The translations under genes and the position numbers were made by a program. 6,221 nucleotides of DNA, from positions 1 through 6,221 of the forward strand of contig JBAXLO010000248.1 of the NCBI GenBank assembly GCA_037134755.1. Reading direction: 5' to 3'. Below, piece after piece: positions 5,449 through 6,221 of this stretch (position 1 is its first letter; every line of letters starts with the position of its first letter). The notes under the pieces were generated by a model. The model was not told the origin of the DNA. It saw only the letters and a list, made by a program, of their open reading frames with translations, and made no database searches. This DNA comes from JBAXLO01 sp037134755. GTDB lineage: Bacteria; Bacteroidota; Bacteroidia; Bacteroidales; JACABE01.

Positions 5449-5547
5449 TAGCAATTTATTAAATCATTGATTATTGAAATAATGCACAAAATCAAAATAC
5501 AAATAAAATCAAAAAACAATTTACATTTTAATTAAATAAATATAAAA

Positions 5548-6221
5548 ATGACATCAAAAAAAATTTTAAACAAAGAAATGGAAGTAATAGCAGGTATATC
5601 TGGTACCCCTATTGGAACTCAGCTTAAAACTGCAGATGGAATATGCGATGCAATTATAGCTAATCCTACCATAGCTACAGTTTCACCAACGCCACTTAGC
5701 ATAAAAACTAAGATAGCAGATGTATATATATTAGAAAAACAAAAAAATGATTTTTTGAAAAAAGCTAACAGTATATATGAGCAAATTATTGCAGAAACAC
5801 GAGAAATAAGGATGACTATTAACAGTCAGTGGTGTTCTCAGGTACAGGCAACACCCGGCATAACTGCCGCTGATGTATTGCTTATTGGTATGAAAATTAA
5901 GGGAGAAGGAGCAGGAGGTGTGCAGGCAAAAGTTATCAATAAAGCTACAGAGAGCAATCCTCTTATCAGTAAAATTGATTCGAATCTGCACATGAAACAT
6001 AAGATTCATGTTATCAACAGTGCTAAAGGGAATAAAGGGATACCACCCGATGCCAGTGCTTGTATTGTGTATATGCAGATTGGCGGCACTATACTACCTA
6101 CTGATATTGATAAAATGACCTATGTAGGCAAAATTTCAAACGGTAGCATTACCAGAGATTTTAAACCGGAAGATGTAGGTAAAATAGTATATTACATTGC
6201 TGTTTATATCGACCTTAAAAC
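5548..6221 (+). CDS. Partial hypothetical protein, helical N-terminal half and FN3-like C-terminal half (cut by right edge)
   Basis: An open frame of 224 codons runs from ATG 5548 past the right edge. An in-frame stop at 5533-5535 fixes the start closely, and the leader is A-rich with no Shine-Dalgarno sequence. Residues about 52-100 look helical (IADVYILEKQKNDFLKKAN, then IYEQIIAETREIRMTINSQW). ITAADVLLIGMKIKGEG (105-121) links to a part with alternating polar and hydrophobic strands from about 138 on: HKIHVINSAKGNKGIPPDAS, ACIVYMQIGG, and a final FKPEDVGKIVYYIAVYIDLK. That last strand pattern recalls fibronectin-III-like folds in unnamed Bacteroidota proteins of 200-250 residues; this comes from general resemblance, not a search. 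No signal peptide is seen. The gene follows the heptapeptide-repeat gene by 99 bp without a clear promoter or terminator. Function unknown. Confidence 0.75.
   Translation, partial: MTSKKILNKEMEVIAGISGTPIGTQLKTADGICDAIIANPTIATVSPTPLSIKTKIADVYILEKQKNDFLKKANSIYEQIIAETREIRMTINSQWCSQVQATPGITAADVLLIGMKIKGEGAGGVQAKVINKATESNPLISKIDSNLHMKHKIHVINSAKGNKGIPPDASACIVYMQIGGTILPTDIDKMTYVGKISNGSITRDFKPEDVGKIVYYIAVYIDLK

Noticed and set aside
5079..5519. 146-codon minus-strand frame with STKGAAF-type repeats
   Set aside because: It is open because the 21-bp repeat lacks stops in this frame. I see no promoter word upstream, and the N-terminal part looks like out-of-frame hydrophobic sequence. The plus frame has a well-placed promoter.
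5731..6009. 92-codon minus-strand frame
   Set aside because: It lies antisense to the well-supported open frame starting at 5548 and shows no domain.

Overview
The window looks like a chromosomal stretch from an AT-rich member of the Bacteroidota. Three things point there. Promoter-like words match the Bacteroidota -7 consensus TAnnTTTG just upstream of several genes. Start codons are preceded by A-rich leaders rather than Shine-Dalgarno sequences. The intergenic repeats (ACCTGACAGG hairpins, ATTCATA tandem copies, a CGTCATTGCGAG inverted-repeat element) are of a kind I associate with that phylum. All tryptophans seen in the long genes use TGG and nothing suggests a non-standard code. No species can be named.

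Left part (1-1404, minus strand): quinolinate synthase NadA is followed 72 bp downstream by a lysine/glutamate-rich, coiled-coil-like gene that runs off the left edge. A 469-bp AT-rich divergent intergenic region (1405-1873) follows. It holds promoter-like words for both sides and three similar GTTATCA words, one of them a single base from a DnaA box.

Centre (1874-3709, plus strand): a two-gene operon encodes a RpiB/LacAB-type sugar-phosphate isomerase and, 3 bp later, a LutB/YkgF-type iron-sulfur protein of lactate utilisation. LutA and LutC partners are not in the window. Downstream, 3710-4202 carries no convincing gene and is packed with repeats: an 8-bp tandem repeat, a 247-bp nested inverted-repeat (MITE-like) element with a 29-bp-arm palindrome inside, a rho-independent terminator built from a family of short palindromes, and a 7-bp tandem repeat that stops three bases short of the next gene.

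Right part (4203-6221): an AraC-type regulator with a CxxC metal-binding-like N-terminus is transcribed leftward. It faces a rightward gene whose protein ends in eleven heptapeptide repeats encoded by 21-bp DNA repeats. The two divergent promoters form a 13-bp inverted repeat. Next comes a gene, cut by the right edge, for a two-part protein: a helical N-terminal half and a beta-rich, fibronectin-III-like C-terminal half. The repeat-protein gene plus this gene is the least explained part of the window and the best candidate for an undescribed pair, but no function can be assigned from sequence alone.
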